Source: an uncultured Bacteroidales bacterium (lineage in GTDB: Bacteria > Bacteroidota > Bacteroidia > Bacteroidales > F082). From it: DNA of 25,381 nucleotides. The notes beneath the pieces were generated by a model that did not search any database, had not been told where the DNA came from, and saw nothing but the letters and a program-made list of their open reading frames with translations. Positions 1 to 7,547 of the stretch are shown piece by piece (positions within the stretch are counted from its first letter, which is position 1; the number at the start of each line of letters is the position of its first letter). The stretch covers positions 1-25,381 of the forward strand of contig CALEMB010000186.1 in the NCBI GenBank assembly GCA_937902805.1, written 5' to 3'. A program made the translations under genes and the position numbers.

Positions 1-41
1 ACCGTATTCATAAATTGGGTAAAGAGATGTTGGCTGCTTGA
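1..41 (+). CDS. 3' end of an unidentified upstream gene (partial)
   Basis: The third frame is open from the window edge and ends at TGA 39-41, giving a C-terminus RIHKLGKEMLAA. A basic, helical tail like this would suit the end of a small protein such as a RelE/HigB-type toxin, and it directly precedes an XRE-type regulator, the usual toxin-first order of higBA loci. Twelve residues cannot prove this. Frame 1 is also open, to a stop at 58-60, but gives a less protein-like tail. Confidence 0.3.
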   Translation, partial: RIHKLGKEMLAA

Positions 42-65
42 TGGTAATGTCTTTTTCTGATTTTG

Positions 66-88
66 GTTGACTTTGTGTCAACTTTTTT
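66..88 (+). terminator. short hairpin with T-tract between upstream gene and XRE regulator
   Basis: GTTGAC (66-71), loop TTTGT and GTCAAC (77-82) form a perfect 6-bp stem followed by six T residues (83-88). This is the shape of a weak intrinsic terminator or attenuator. Because it also lies directly before a DNA-binding protein gene, the same dyad could be an operator for autoregulation. The sequence alone does not separate the two. Confidence 0.4.
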
Positions 89-108
89 CCGCGTAAGACA
101 GATTATCG

Positions 109-116
109 AAAGGAGG
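109..116 (+). promoter_or_regulatory. strong Shine-Dalgarno of the XRE regulator
   Basis: AAAGGAGG lies 7 nt before the ATG at 124. It is an almost perfect anti-16S complement, unusual here: the other genes in the window start after A-rich leaders without a clear Shine-Dalgarno. It fixes the start codon and may hint that this small gene was acquired from elsewhere. Confidence 0.6.
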
Positions 117-123
117 TTGAACT

Positions 124-438
124 ATGACACAAGAAGAAGCTATTGCTCGTTTGAGCCGTTATCAGTCGGATGAACCATCAAAGTGGCGTGAGGAAGAGGA
201 AAAACGCCGTCAAGCCAAAGCAAGTGGATGGCTCCAGTATTCCCGTAGGATAGCCATCAAGGTTGCCGTTGCCATGCAGCGTCAGAATCTCTCGCGACAA
301 GACGTGGCTGAAAGGATGGGTTGCTCGCCGCAATATGTCTCACGTCTGCTGAAAGGCGAGGAAAATTTCTCGCTTGAAACCATTTGTAAGTTGGAGGATG
401 CCCTCAATATCGCCATCTTGCAATATGAGTTTGCATAA
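124..438 (+). CDS. XRE-family helix-turn-helix regulator, possible antitoxin
   Basis: A 104-residue protein. Residues 1-40 are charged, with a WREEEEKRR stretch and likely helical. Residues about 43-98 form a Cro/CI-type helix-turn-helix, with LSRQDVAERMGCSPQYVSRLLKG as scanning and recognition helices followed by the LETICKLEDAL helix typical of XRE domains. Proteins of this form in Bacteroidota are short DNA-binding regulators and often antitoxins of HigBA-like modules. The upstream gene is cut off by the window edge, so the partner is unknown. No TAnnTTTG element is visible in front of it, so it is probably co-transcribed with the upstream gene. The DNA-binding role is well supported; the antitoxin role is inference. 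Confidence 0.8.
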   Translation: MTQEEAIARLSRYQSDEPSKWREEEEKRRQAKASGWLQYSRRIAIKVAVAMQRQNLSRQDVAERMGCSPQYVSRLLKGEENFSLETICKLEDALNIAILQYEFA

Positions 439-498
439 TTATGAGCCATAGAAGCCCCGTTCTTTGTCATCTTGAGCGTAAATCAGCAATAAAAACCT

Positions 499-506
499 TA
501 TCTTTG
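499..506 (+). promoter_or_regulatory. promoter -7 element for the peroxiredoxin gene
   Basis: TATCTTTG matches the Bacteroidetes sigma-ABfr -7 consensus TAnnTTTG and is followed by CA. The start codon is 24 nt downstream. A TTG at 472-474 is a poor -33 candidate because the spacing is about 24 nt. Confidence 0.6.
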
Positions 507-529
507 CACCCTGAACTAACTGAACGATC

Positions 530-982
530 ATGCTTCAAAAAGGAACAACAGCCCCGTATTTCGAGGGCAAAGACGAAAACGGCAACACCGTGAAACTCAC
601 TGACTTCGCTGGAAAGAAGTTGGTGCTCTATTTCTATCCCAAAGACAGCACCCCAGGCTGCACCGCTGAGGCCTGCGACCTGCGCGACAACTACGAACGT
701 TTCCTCTCATTGGGATATAACGTGTTGGGGGTCAGTCGCGATAGCGCCAAGTCGCACCAGAATTTCATCGCCAAATACCAACTACCTTTTCACCTCATCA
801 CCGACACAGACCTTACTATCTTGAAAGCATACGAGGCTTGGGGCGAAAAGAAAATGTACGGCAAAGTGACCGAAGGCACACTGCGTACCACCTATGTCAT
901 TGATGAAAACGGCATTATCATTGATGCCATTGGCAAAGTGGATACGAAAAACCACACGGCGCAACTGCTCACCGCTCAGTAA
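530..982 (+). CDS. bcp: thiol peroxidase, Bcp/PrxQ peroxiredoxin
   Basis: A 150-residue cytoplasmic peroxiredoxin of the AhpC/TSA thioredoxin fold, which reduces H2O2 and alkyl hydroperoxides using thioredoxin. The active site reads PKDSTPGCTAEACDLRD: Cys44 is the peroxidatic cysteine and Cys49, five residues on, is the resolving cysteine typical of the atypical 2-Cys Bcp subgroup. The N-terminal DENGNTVKLTDFAGK strand-turn and the later TYVIDENG strand fit the family, as does the full length. The gene has its own -7 element and is monocistronic. Its last 14 bp overlap the 3' end of the convergent DUF1905 gene, with no hairpin terminator between them. Confidence 0.95.
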   Translation: MLQKGTTAPYFEGKDENGNTVKLTDFAGKKLVLYFYPKDSTPGCTAEACDLRDNYERFLSLGYNVLGVSRDSAKSHQNFIAKYQLPFHLITDTDLTILKAYEAWGEKKMYGKVTEGTLRTTYVIDENGIIIDAIGKVDTKNHTAQLLTAQ

Positions 983-1229
983 AAGTGACATGGACCATGT
1001 CGCCGAAGGTCTTCCCTATCTTCTTTCGGATGTCCTTCCTTATTCCGATGATATAACATGGTGTCCCCATCTTCACGATTTGGCCGTCATAAGGTTCTCC
1101 GTCGAAGGTGGCATGTACTAGCAATCTGCCTTTACCGAACATCGCCTTAATGTCGAAAGGTACCTCAACGTATGCAGCATCCATATCCTCATTTTGGAGG
1201 ATGGTGGCATCAAATTCCAAACGGTCCAT
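969..1229 (-). CDS. DUF1905-domain protein
   Basis: An 86-residue protein with the DUF1905 signature: a FDATI strand near the start, AYVEVPFDIKAMFGKGRLLVHATFDG in the middle (seen as two adjoining stretches), then a GTPCYIIGIRKDIRKKIGK stretch and the terminal GDMVHVTF strand. The family is a small all-beta domain of unknown function that occurs alone or fused to bacteriocin-protection-like YdeI/OmdA domains. A longer frame begins with TTG at 1254-1256, but that codon lies inside the -7 promoter element, so the ATG at 1227-1229 is the likely start. The gene is convergent with, and overlaps, the peroxiredoxin gene by 14 bp. Confidence 0.8.
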   Translation of the reverse strand: MDRLEFDATILQNEDMDAAYVEVPFDIKAMFGKGRLLVHATFDGEPYDGQIVKMGTPCYIIGIRKDIRKKIGKTFGDMVHVTFTER

Positions 1230-1253
1230 ATCCAAGGGATTATGATTTTGGCG

Positions 1254-1261
1254 CAAAAGTA
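1254..1261 (-). promoter_or_regulatory. -7 element for the DUF1905 gene
   Basis: On the minus strand this reads TACTTTTG, a match to TAnnTTTG. Transcription would begin about 6-8 nt downstream, leaving a leader of roughly 18-20 nt before the ATG at 1229. It excludes the upstream TTG as start codon. Confidence 0.6.
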
Positions 1262-1382
1262 GGAAAACTATCCGAAATGCTACACTGCATGAGCATTATG
1301 TTGTGTTTTGCGCAGTTATGAAACTCAAATTTTGGCGATGAAGAAACAGCGATAAAGCGAGTTTGCTGATTTATCGTTTTCA

Positions 1383-1414
1383 TTTGCCCATCTGTCGAAA
1401 AAACTCTACCTTTG
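1383..1414 (+). promoter_or_regulatory. promoter of the frdCAB/sdhCAB operon
   Basis: A TTTG -33 box (1383-1386), a 20-nt spacer and TACCTTTG (1407-1414) match the Bacteroidetes consensus TTTG-N19-21-TAnnTTTG in every defined position. The ATG follows 21 nt later. This is the best-formed promoter in the window, as expected for a highly expressed respiratory operon. Confidence 0.8.
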
Positions 1415-1434
1415 CGGTCGGAAAATTCCCTATT

Positions 1435-2082
1435 ATGAACCTACCTAAAATTCACTCCATCAGCAAGAAAATCCTCGTTGCGCTTTTGGGTGCATTTCTG
1501 AGCATCTTCCTGCTGTTCCATGCTGCCGCCAACCTGCTCATCCTCCGCAACGACGGTGGCGAATGGTACAACGCCTTCTGCGATTTCATGGGCACAAACT
1601 ATGTCGTCAAAATGTTTGAAATCATTTTGTTAGGCACGTTTTTGCTCCACATCGTCCTATCGATTTGGTTGGCCATCACCAACAAAAAGGCACGACCTGT
1701 TGGCTACCACAAACCACAACGTAGCAAGACGCACACCGGCTCAAAACTGCAAGTCTGGACAGGCATCCTCATCATCGCTTGTCTCATCGCGCATTTCATG
1801 GACTTTTATTTTGTGAAAATCGGCCTCGTGGACGGCAACCTCAATTTCTATGAGCAGGCGCGTGAGAAGTTCCAAGTCCCGCACATTGCCATTTCATATT
1901 TGATATTCTTCGTTGTGGTTTGGTTCCACATGCGTCATGGTTTTGCGGCCATGTTCCAGACTTTAGGTCTATACAACTATAAATACGGCAAGGCCATCGA
2001 GATTATAGGCATCATATTCGCCACGGTCGTCTGCCTGATGTTTGCCACAGTAGTCATTGTCACCTTCCTTCAAGCCGCTTGA
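1435..2082 (+). CDS. frdC: succinate dehydrogenase/fumarate reductase cytochrome b558 subunit
   Basis: A 215-residue integral membrane protein with five hydrophobic segments (about 13-36, 58-82, 105-128, 150-172 and 187-212), the layout of the single-subunit di-heme anchors found in Bacteroidota and in Wolinella FrdC. His29, His72, His120 and His165 fall in successive segments and are candidate axial heme ligands. The subunit exchanges electrons with menaquinone and anchors FrdA and FrdB to the cytoplasmic face. The frame is open further upstream, but the -7 element at 1407-1414 lies inside that extension, so the ATG at 1435 is chosen. The next gene starts 1 nt after the stop, so translation is coupled. 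Confidence 0.93.
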   Translation: MNLPKIHSISKKILVALLGAFLSIFLLFHAAANLLILRNDGGEWYNAFCDFMGTNYVVKMFEIILLGTFLLHIVLSIWLAITNKKARPVGYHKPQRSKTHTGSKLQVWTGILIIACLIAHFMDFYFVKIGLVDGNLNFYEQAREKFQVPHIAISYLIFFVVVWFHMRHGFAAMFQTLGLYNYKYGKAIEIIGIIFATVVCLMFATVVIVTFLQAA

Positions 2083-2083
2083 T

Positions 2084-4048
2084 ATGAAATTAGACTCCAA
2101 AATACCATCAGGTCCACTTGCTGAAAAATGGACCAACTACAAAGTCTCGCAGAAACTGGTCAACCCTGCCAACAAACGCAAACTGGACATCATCGTGGTC
2201 GGCACAGGGTTGGCGGGTGCCTCGGCAGCCGCTTCTTTAGGCGCTTTAGGCTTCAACGTCGACATCTTCTGTATCCAAGACTCGCCACGTCGCGCCCATA
2301 GCATTGCCGCCCAAGGCGGCATCAACGCAGCAAAGAACTACCAGAACGACGGCGACAGCGTGGAACGCCTCTTCCGCGACACCATCAAAGGCGGCGACTA
2401 CCGCGCCCGTGAGGCCAATGTGTACCGCTTGGCAGAGGTCAGTGGTGCCATCATTGACCAATGCGTGGCCCAAGGCGTACCTTTCGCCCGCGACTACGGA
2501 GGATTGCTGGATAATCGTTCTTTCGGAGGCGCTCAAGTCAGCCGCACCTTCTATGCCAAAGGGCAAACGGGACAGCAACTGTTACTTGGCGCTTATGGTG
2601 CTTTAAGTCGTGAGATTGCCCGAGGCACAGTGAAACTCCATACACGCAGCGAAATGATGGACTTGGTTGTGGTCGACGGTCGTGCCCGAGGCATCATTGT
2701 CCGCAACCTCGTCACTGGCGACTTGGAACGCTATGCTGCCCATGCTGTGGTATTGGCCACCGGTGGCTACGGCAACCTCTATTACCTCTCCACCAACGCC
2801 ATGAACAGCAACGGCAGTGCAGCATGGATTTGTCATCGTAAGGGAGCCGCCTTCGCCAACCCCTGCTATGTGCAGATTCACCCGACTTGCATTCCTGTCC
2901 ACGGTGACTACCAGAGTAAACTGACATTGATGAGTGAGAGCCTCCGCAATGATGGCCGCATTTGGGTACCCAAGAAGAAAGAAGATGCCGAAGCCATCCG
3001 TGCAGGCAGACTGAAACCCACAGACATCTCCGACGCTGACCGCGATTACTATTTGGAGCGCCGTTATCCTGCATTCGGCAATCTCGTCCCCCGTGACGTG
3101 GCCAGCCGTGCCGCCAAGGAACGCTGCGATGCTGGTTATGGCGTGGGCACGGGCTATGCCGTCTACCTCGACTTTGCTGATGCCATCCAACGCTTGGGCA
3201 AGGATGTCGTCGAACAAAAATACGGCAATCTGTTCCAGATGTACCAAAAAATCACCGACGAGAATCCCTACGAGACACCGATGATGATCTATCCTGCTAT
3301 CCATTACACCATGGGTGGTCTTTGGGTGGATTACGAGTTGCAGACCACCATCCCCGGACTTTTCGCCGCTGGCGAAGCCAACTTCAGCGACCACGGTGCC
3401 AACCGCCTAGGTGCCTCCGCCTTGATGCAGGGACTTGCTGACGGATATTTCGTGTTACCCTACACTTTACAAAATTATCTTGCCGACCAAATTAATGTGG
3501 GCAAGATTTCATCTACCACGCCTGAGTTTGATGAAGCGGAAAAGGCAGTTCGACAACGCATTAACCGACTTTTGCAAATCGGATCTCAATCCACTCTAAA
3601 CTCTAAACCCTCCACTCTAAACTCCGTCGACCATTATCACAAAGCCTTAGGCAAGATTATGTGGGAGTATTGCGGCATGGCACGCAACACTGAAAGCCTC
3701 ACAAAAGCCAAACATCTGGTTAGCGAATTGGAAGACGCGTTTTGGAAATCGGTTAACGTTCCCGGCACAGCCAACGAGATGAACCCTGAATTGGAGAAAG
3801 CATGCCGTTTAGAAGACTATTTCGAGTTGGCGCAGCTCGTCATTGCCGATGCCTTGCACCGCGAGGAATCCTGTGGCGGACATTTCCGCACCGAACATCA
3901 AACTACCGATGGTGAAACCCTCCGTGACGACGAGCATTTCATGTACGTTGCCGCATGGGCATACCAAGGTCATGGGCAGCCCGAGACCATGGAGAAGGAA
4001 CCGCTCAACTACGAACACATTCAAATCGCCACCCGCAATTACAAGTAA
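2084..4048 (+). CDS. frdA: fumarate reductase/succinate dehydrogenase flavoprotein subunit
   Basis: A 654-residue catalytic subunit interconverting fumarate and succinate. The Rossmann motif VVGTGLAGAS is near residue 40, the covalent-FAD histidine is His72 in RRAHSIAAQGG, HPTCIPV carries the substrate-site histidine, and SESLRNDGR and the C-terminal GAxRLGASALMQGLADGYF-type region fit the family. The ATG at 2084 is preferred over an in-frame TTG at 2057 that lies inside frdC. Oddity: residues about 503-514 read STLNSKPSTLNS, encoded by a 21-bp tandem repeat, just before the conserved DHYHKALGKIMWEYCGM region, where relatives as I recall them carry a shorter loop. This looks like an in-frame repeat insertion in a tolerant loop. 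Confidence 0.96.
   Translation: MKLDSKIPSGPLAEKWTNYKVSQKLVNPANKRKLDIIVVGTGLAGASAAASLGALGFNVDIFCIQDSPRRAHSIAAQGGINAAKNYQNDGDSVERLFRDTIKGGDYRAREANVYRLAEVSGAIIDQCVAQGVPFARDYGGLLDNRSFGGAQVSRTFYAKGQTGQQLLLGAYGALSREIARGTVKLHTRSEMMDLVVVDGRARGIIVRNLVTGDLERYAAHAVVLATGGYGNLYYLSTNAMNSNGSAAWICHRKGAAFANPCYVQIHPTCIPVHGDYQSKLTLMSESLRNDGRIWVPKKKEDAEAIRAGRLKPTDISDADRDYYLERRYPAFGNLVPRDVASRAAKERCDAGYGVGTGYAVYLDFADAIQRLGKDVVEQKYGNLFQMYQKITDENPYETPMMIYPAIHYTMGGLWVDYELQTTIPGLFAAGEANFSDHGANRLGASALMQGLADGYFVLPYTLQNYLADQINVGKISSTTPEFDEAEKAVRQRINRLLQIGSQSTLNSKPSTLNSVDHYHKALGKIMWEYCGMARNTESLTKAKHLVSELEDAFWKSVNVPGTANEMNPELEKACRLEDYFELAQLVIADALHREESCGGHFRTEHQTTDGETLRDDEHFMYVAAWAYQGHGQPETMEKEPLNYEHIQIATRNYK
3590..3624 (+). 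repeat. 21-bp-period tandem repeat inside frdA
   Basis: The 14-mer TCCACTCTAAACTC occurs at 3590-3603 and again at 3611-3624, with TAAACCC between them. The 21-bp period equals seven codons, so the frame is kept (STLNSKP then STLNS). The internal CTCTAAA word looks like non-coding microsatellite sequence and not conserved protein. Confidence 0.8.
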
Positions 4049-4051
4049 GCC

Positions 4052-4810
4052 ATGAAGTTCACATTACATATTTGGCGTCAGGAGAACGCCCGCGCCAAGG
4101 GCCATTTCGAGACCTATCCCATCGACAACATCTCAGCGGATTGTTCTTTCCTTGAGATGCTCGACATCTTGAACGAAAGGCTCATCAACGACCACATCGC
4201 TCATCCCGTCTGCTTTGACAATGACTGTCGAGAGGGTATTTGCGGCATGTGCGGACTCTATATAAATGGTCGGCCCCATGGCAACGACGACGGCATCACT
4301 ACCTGCCAGCTTCATATGCGGAAGTTCAAGGACGGTGACGACATTTGGATTGAACCTTGGCGTGCCAAAGCCTTCCCTATTATTCAAGACCTTGTGGTGG
4401 ACCGTTCCGCTTTAGACAAAATCATCCAAGCGGGAGGCTATATCAGCACTACCACGGGCGGTGTCCCCGATGCCAACACGATTCCGATTCCGAAACACAA
4501 GGCCGACATGGCCATGGATGCTGCTTCGTGCATCGGTTGCGGTGCCTGCGTGGCGGCATGCAAAAATGCCAGTGCTATGCTCTTTGTAGGTGCCAAGATC
4601 AGCCATCTGGCTCTGTTGCCACAAGGTCAAGTCGAGGCCGCCGACCGCGCAAAAAATATGATCGCCAAGATGGATGAACTAGGCTTCGGCAACTGCACCA
4701 ACACATACGCTTGCGAAGCCGAGTGTCCGAAACTCATCAAGCGACAAAACATCTCACGGCTCAACAGGCAATGGATTGGGGCCTTGTTTGGGAGGGACAG
4801 GAAAGAGTGA
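4052..4810 (+). CDS. frdB: succinate dehydrogenase/fumarate reductase iron-sulfur subunit
   Basis: A 252-residue subunit that carries electrons from the FAD of FrdA to the cytochrome b. Cys59, Cys64, Cys67 and Cys85 (CREGICGMCGLY, later TTCQ) bind the [2Fe-2S] cluster. Cys160, Cys163 and Cys166 (CIGCGACVAAC) with Cys225 suit the [4Fe-4S] cluster, and Cys170, Cys215 and Cys221 the [3Fe-4S] cluster, the same order as in E. coli FrdB. All ligands are present. It starts 3 nt after the frdA stop and ends the operon. One nucleotide separates its stop from the stop of the convergent ATPase gene, and no hairpin terminator is visible. Confidence 0.96.
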   Translation: MKFTLHIWRQENARAKGHFETYPIDNISADCSFLEMLDILNERLINDHIAHPVCFDNDCREGICGMCGLYINGRPHGNDDGITTCQLHMRKFKDGDDIWIEPWRAKAFPIIQDLVVDRSALDKIIQAGGYISTTTGGVPDANTIPIPKHKADMAMDAASCIGCGACVAACKNASAMLFVGAKISHLALLPQGQVEAADRAKNMIAKMDELGFGNCTNTYACEAECPKLIKRQNISRLNRQWIGALFGRDRKE

Positions 4811-4811
4811 A

Positions 4812-6344
4812 TCAACTCCCCCAATTATCCCTATCCAGACTCCTATAATTAATAGCCTCCGCCAAATGCCCAGGCTGGATGTTCTCGCTGCCGTCAAGAT
4901 CGGCGATGGTGCGGGAAACCTTGAGGATACGGTCGTATGCACGCGCAGAAAGCCCAAGCCTATTCATGGCGTTTTTGAGCATTTCGCGGCATGATTCATT
5001 CAAGTCGCAGTATTGCTGGATGAGTTGGGAGGTCATCTGCGCATTGGCGTGGATGGTGGGATATGCCGAATAACGTTCCTCTTGAATCTTTCTTGCCTTG
5101 ATAACACGCTCACGTACCGCCGCACTTGACTCGCCACGATGCTTATCAGCCAAATCTCGGTAGGCGACAGGCACAACTTCCACATGCAGGTCAATTCTAT
5201 CCATTAATGGACCACTGATGCGATTAAGGTACTGCTGCACCATACCAGGTTTACAGGTGCATTCCTTATCAGGATGGTTGTAGTAACCGCAGGGACAAGG
5301 ATTCATCGCCGCCACCATCATGAAGTTGGCAGGGAAATCGACGGTCATCTTAGCTCTTGAAATCGTCACAATCCTGTCCTCCATAGGTTGTCTCATCACT
5401 TCCAAGACAGTACGCTTGAATTCCGGGAGTTCGTCAAGGAAGAGCACGCCGTTATGTGCAAGCGAGATTTCACCAGGCTGCGGATAGGTGCCACCGCCTA
5501 CCAAGCCGGCATCGCTGATGGTATGGTGCGGACTGCGGAAGGGGCGTGTGCGCACCAACGAGGCATTACGCGCAATCAATCCTGCCACGGAATGAATTTT
5601 GGTCGTCTCCAAGGCCTCAGACATGGTTAACGGTGGCAAGATGGTGGGCATGCGCTTAGCTAGCATGGTCTTGCCACTTCCAGGAGGGCCGATGAGAATG
5701 ACATTGTGTCCGCCGGCAGCCGCAATTTCCAAAGCACGCTTGATATTCTCCTGGCCTTTCACGTCGCTGAAATCGCATTCATAGAAAGCCTCCGCGCCTT
5801 GTTCGATGGTGTCAATGGCAACGGGTTTCAACGTGTTTCCTCCGTTAAGAATGGACACCACCTCGTGAATACTATCAACGCCATATACTTCCAATCCATC
5901 CACCACGGCGGCCTCACGCGCGTTCTCTTTTGGAATGATAAGCCCTCTGAAGCCATCTTGTCTAGCCTTGATGGCAATAGGCAAAGTACCTTTTATGGGT
6001 TTGAGCGTACCGTCAAGCGAAAGTTCGCCCATGATGACAAACTGCTCCAGCAAGTCCGAGCTGATCTGTTCCGATGCCGCCATGATGCCGATGGCAATGG
6101 GCAAGTCGTAGGCAGAGCCTTCCTTGCGGATGTCGGCAGGCGCCATATTAATGACAATTTTTTTGTGGGGATAGTAATAACCAAGGTTGACAATAGCCGC
6201 CTCAATGCGTTGTTGGCTCTCCTTGACCGCATTGTCGGGCAAGCCAACCAGATAGAAATTGATACCTCTGTCGATGTTCACCTCGATGGTGACCGTGATG
6301 GCTTCGATGCCGAAAAGGGCACAGCCGAATGTCTTTACTAGCAT
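4812..6344 (-). CDS. comM: YifB/ComM-family Mg-chelatase-like AAA+ ATPase
   Basis: A 510-residue protein with the complete ComM layout: an N-terminal ChlI/Lon-like domain (about 20-140, with NFYLVGLPDNAVKES and NMAPADIRKEG), Walker A GPPGSGKT at 219-226, Walker B VLFLDE near 300-305, a Cys-rich CPCGYYNHPDKECTC segment (Cys350, 352, 362, 364) and a C-terminal helical domain with LSARAYDRILKVSRTIADL. In naturally transformable bacteria ComM is a branch-migration helicase that helps integrate incoming DNA; in most species its role is untested. The ATG at 6342-6344 begins the conserved MLVKTFG start. It is transcribed apart from its neighbours and converges on frdB. Confidence 0.93.
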   Translation of the reverse strand: MLVKTFGCALFGIEAITVTIEVNIDRGINFYLVGLPDNAVKESQQRIEAAIVNLGYYYPHKKIVINMAPADIRKEGSAYDLPIAIGIMAASEQISSDLLEQFVIMGELSLDGTLKPIKGTLPIAIKARQDGFRGLIIPKENAREAAVVDGLEVYGVDSIHEVVSILNGGNTLKPVAIDTIEQGAEAFYECDFSDVKGQENIKRALEIAAAGGHNVILIGPPGSGKTMLAKRMPTILPPLTMSEALETTKIHSVAGLIARNASLVRTRPFRSPHHTISDAGLVGGGTYPQPGEISLAHNGVLFLDELPEFKRTVLEVMRQPMEDRIVTISRAKMTVDFPANFMMVAAMNPCPCGYYNHPDKECTCKPGMVQQYLNRISGPLMDRIDLHVEVVPVAYRDLADKHRGESSAAVRERVIKARKIQEERYSAYPTIHANAQMTSQLIQQYCDLNESCREMLKNAMNRLGLSARAYDRILKVSRTIADLDGSENIQPGHLAEAINYRSLDRDNWGS

Positions 6345-6372
6345 AACTCTTATTGTTTAAAGTTTGATGCTG

Positions 6373-6380
6373 CAAAGATG
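6373..6380 (-). promoter_or_regulatory. probable -7 element for comM
   Basis: The minus strand reads CATCTTTG followed by CAGC, one mismatch from TAnnTTTG, 28 nt before the ATG. I see no well-spaced TTTG -33 box. Confidence 0.4.
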
Positions 6381-6410
6381 CAAACCTTGTCAAGAAAAAG
6401 CCGTTGAACA

Positions 6411-6455
6411 AACGTTTGTAGTCGACAGTAGTCGTTTGTTGTCGTTTGCTGTCGG
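6411..6455. repeat. degenerate 10-bp tandem repeat upstream of comM
   Basis: Successive 10-mers read AACGTTTGTA, GTCGACAGTA, GTCGTTTGTT, GTCGTTTGCT and GTCGG. The two middle copies differ at one base. A 10-bp period equals about one helical turn. The array fills most of the 136-bp spacer between gldB and comM. On the 5' side of the gldB stop lies a further dyad, TTCTGAT-T-ATCAGAA (6462-6476), which may be a weak terminator for gldB but has no T-tract. Confidence 0.6.
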
Positions 6456-6480
6456 ATATATTTCTGATTATCAGAATACT

Positions 6481-7482
6481 TTATTTTTTCGGTTTATAAC
6501 CTGAATCTTGAAAAATTTCCTGCATGTCGGTACGATTCATGAATTGCGGCAGGCTGAAATCATCATGTGTGGAGACATAAGAACGAACGATGTTCAAGCC
6601 GAAAAACTCGCCAAGACGGGAAGGCGCATCATTGCTATAGGCCTGCGTGAAAGGTCCGTCACCGAAAAACATCATGTAGGAGTCGAGACTGGAGTCATAC
6701 AGCCGACGGCTGCCAACAATGTCGGCCCAAACCGCCCCTTCGTTATCAACGGCCCACTGCCATTGCCTTGTCGAGTAGCCGAGCAACACGCTGTCAGGCA
6801 AAGTGGGACACATGGCCTCAACGAAGAAGTCTACCTTCCCGCAATATACCATTTCATCAATTACCTGACCTTGCTTGCGCCACTCATCCAAATAACTCAT
6901 ATACAATTCCTTTGCCACGTCTTTCGCCAAAGTTGACAAGTTGCGGCGCAACGACATGTATCTCGGCATCCCGATTTGGTCGTAGACCTCTTCATCACCA
7001 AGGTACCAATCCAAGGAAATCACCATGTCGTCGCCAAAGATTTGAACGGCAGGCACATCGGCTGTCACACCTGTCACACAAGTAAAAGCCCTGGTGGGTA
7101 ACTGAATGTCGGAATAATAATAGTGGAAATGTGCCAGCACATCCTCCACTAACAACTCTACCTGTATCAAGTCGGGGAAGGAGGTTTTCACCTTATTATA
7201 TAAAGTGATGCTGAATGGGTCAACGGCAAAATCTTTGAGGTAACTCACGGCTTCCGGGTCATTAAGGTCGCCATCAAGGAAGACGCGATAGCGGTCCTGT
7301 ATCTTCATCAGCTCCTGCTGGAAGTTGGCCGTGTCGAGGTTGAAAAGTGCCTCTTCATAGCGGTCGAATTCAAGGTCGTATGGCTCAGTCTTAATGTCAA
7401 GTTTGGCCTTGTAGGCTGGCGTTTTTTCTTGGCATGAGGCCATCATAAGGCAGATGGCGAGGAGGGTGAGTATTTTGTTCAT
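6481..7482 (-). CDS. gldB: GldB-like lipoprotein
   Basis: A 333-residue lipoprotein. The signal peptide ends in the lipobox MASC with Cys17, so the mature protein is lipid-anchored. Conserved GldB features are the early EPYDLEFDRYEEALF motif, a DPEAVSYLKDFAVDPF stretch, QIFGDDMVISLDWYLG near the middle, IGMPRYM, IDEMVYCGKVDFFVEAM, and a C-terminal GPFTQAYSNDAPSRLGEFFG. GldB is required for gliding in Flavobacterium, but homologues occur in non-motile Bacteroidales. It belongs to a fold resembling DUF2268 zinc peptidases, though no HExxH is visible here. It lies 65 nt downstream of cinA on the same strand with no clear promoter, so co-transcription is likely. Confidence 0.75.
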   Translation of the reverse strand: MNKILTLLAICLMMASCQEKTPAYKAKLDIKTEPYDLEFDRYEEALFNLDTANFQQELMKIQDRYRVFLDGDLNDPEAVSYLKDFAVDPFSITLYNKVKTSFPDLIQVELLVEDVLAHFHYYYSDIQLPTRAFTCVTGVTADVPAVQIFGDDMVISLDWYLGDEEVYDQIGMPRYMSLRRNLSTLAKDVAKELYMSYLDEWRKQGQVIDEMVYCGKVDFFVEAMCPTLPDSVLLGYSTRQWQWAVDNEGAVWADIVGSRRLYDSSLDSYMMFFGDGPFTQAYSNDAPSRLGEFFGLNIVRSYVSTHDDFSLPQFMNRTDMQEIFQDSGYKPKK

Positions 7483-7547
7483 GTTCTCTGTTGTTAAACG
7501 CAGGGACTAAAGTCACCTGATTAATGTCTTACGCCCCTACGGGGCTA

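Noticed and set aside
2603..3394. 263-codon open frame on the minus strand inside frdA
   Set aside because: It is fully antisense to a conserved enzyme gene, has no promoter element, and its composition (Val/Ala/His/Gly-rich) is what the complement of the frdA codons gives.
5706..6341. 211-codon plus-strand frame opposite comM
   Set aside because: Complement of a conserved ATPase; its length follows from the codon bias of comM.
7533..7545. GCCCC-TAC-GGGGC hairpin just after the cinA stop as a terminator
   Set aside because: Only a 5-bp stem with a 3-nt loop and no T-run on either strand; gldB follows on the same strand, so read-through is expected.
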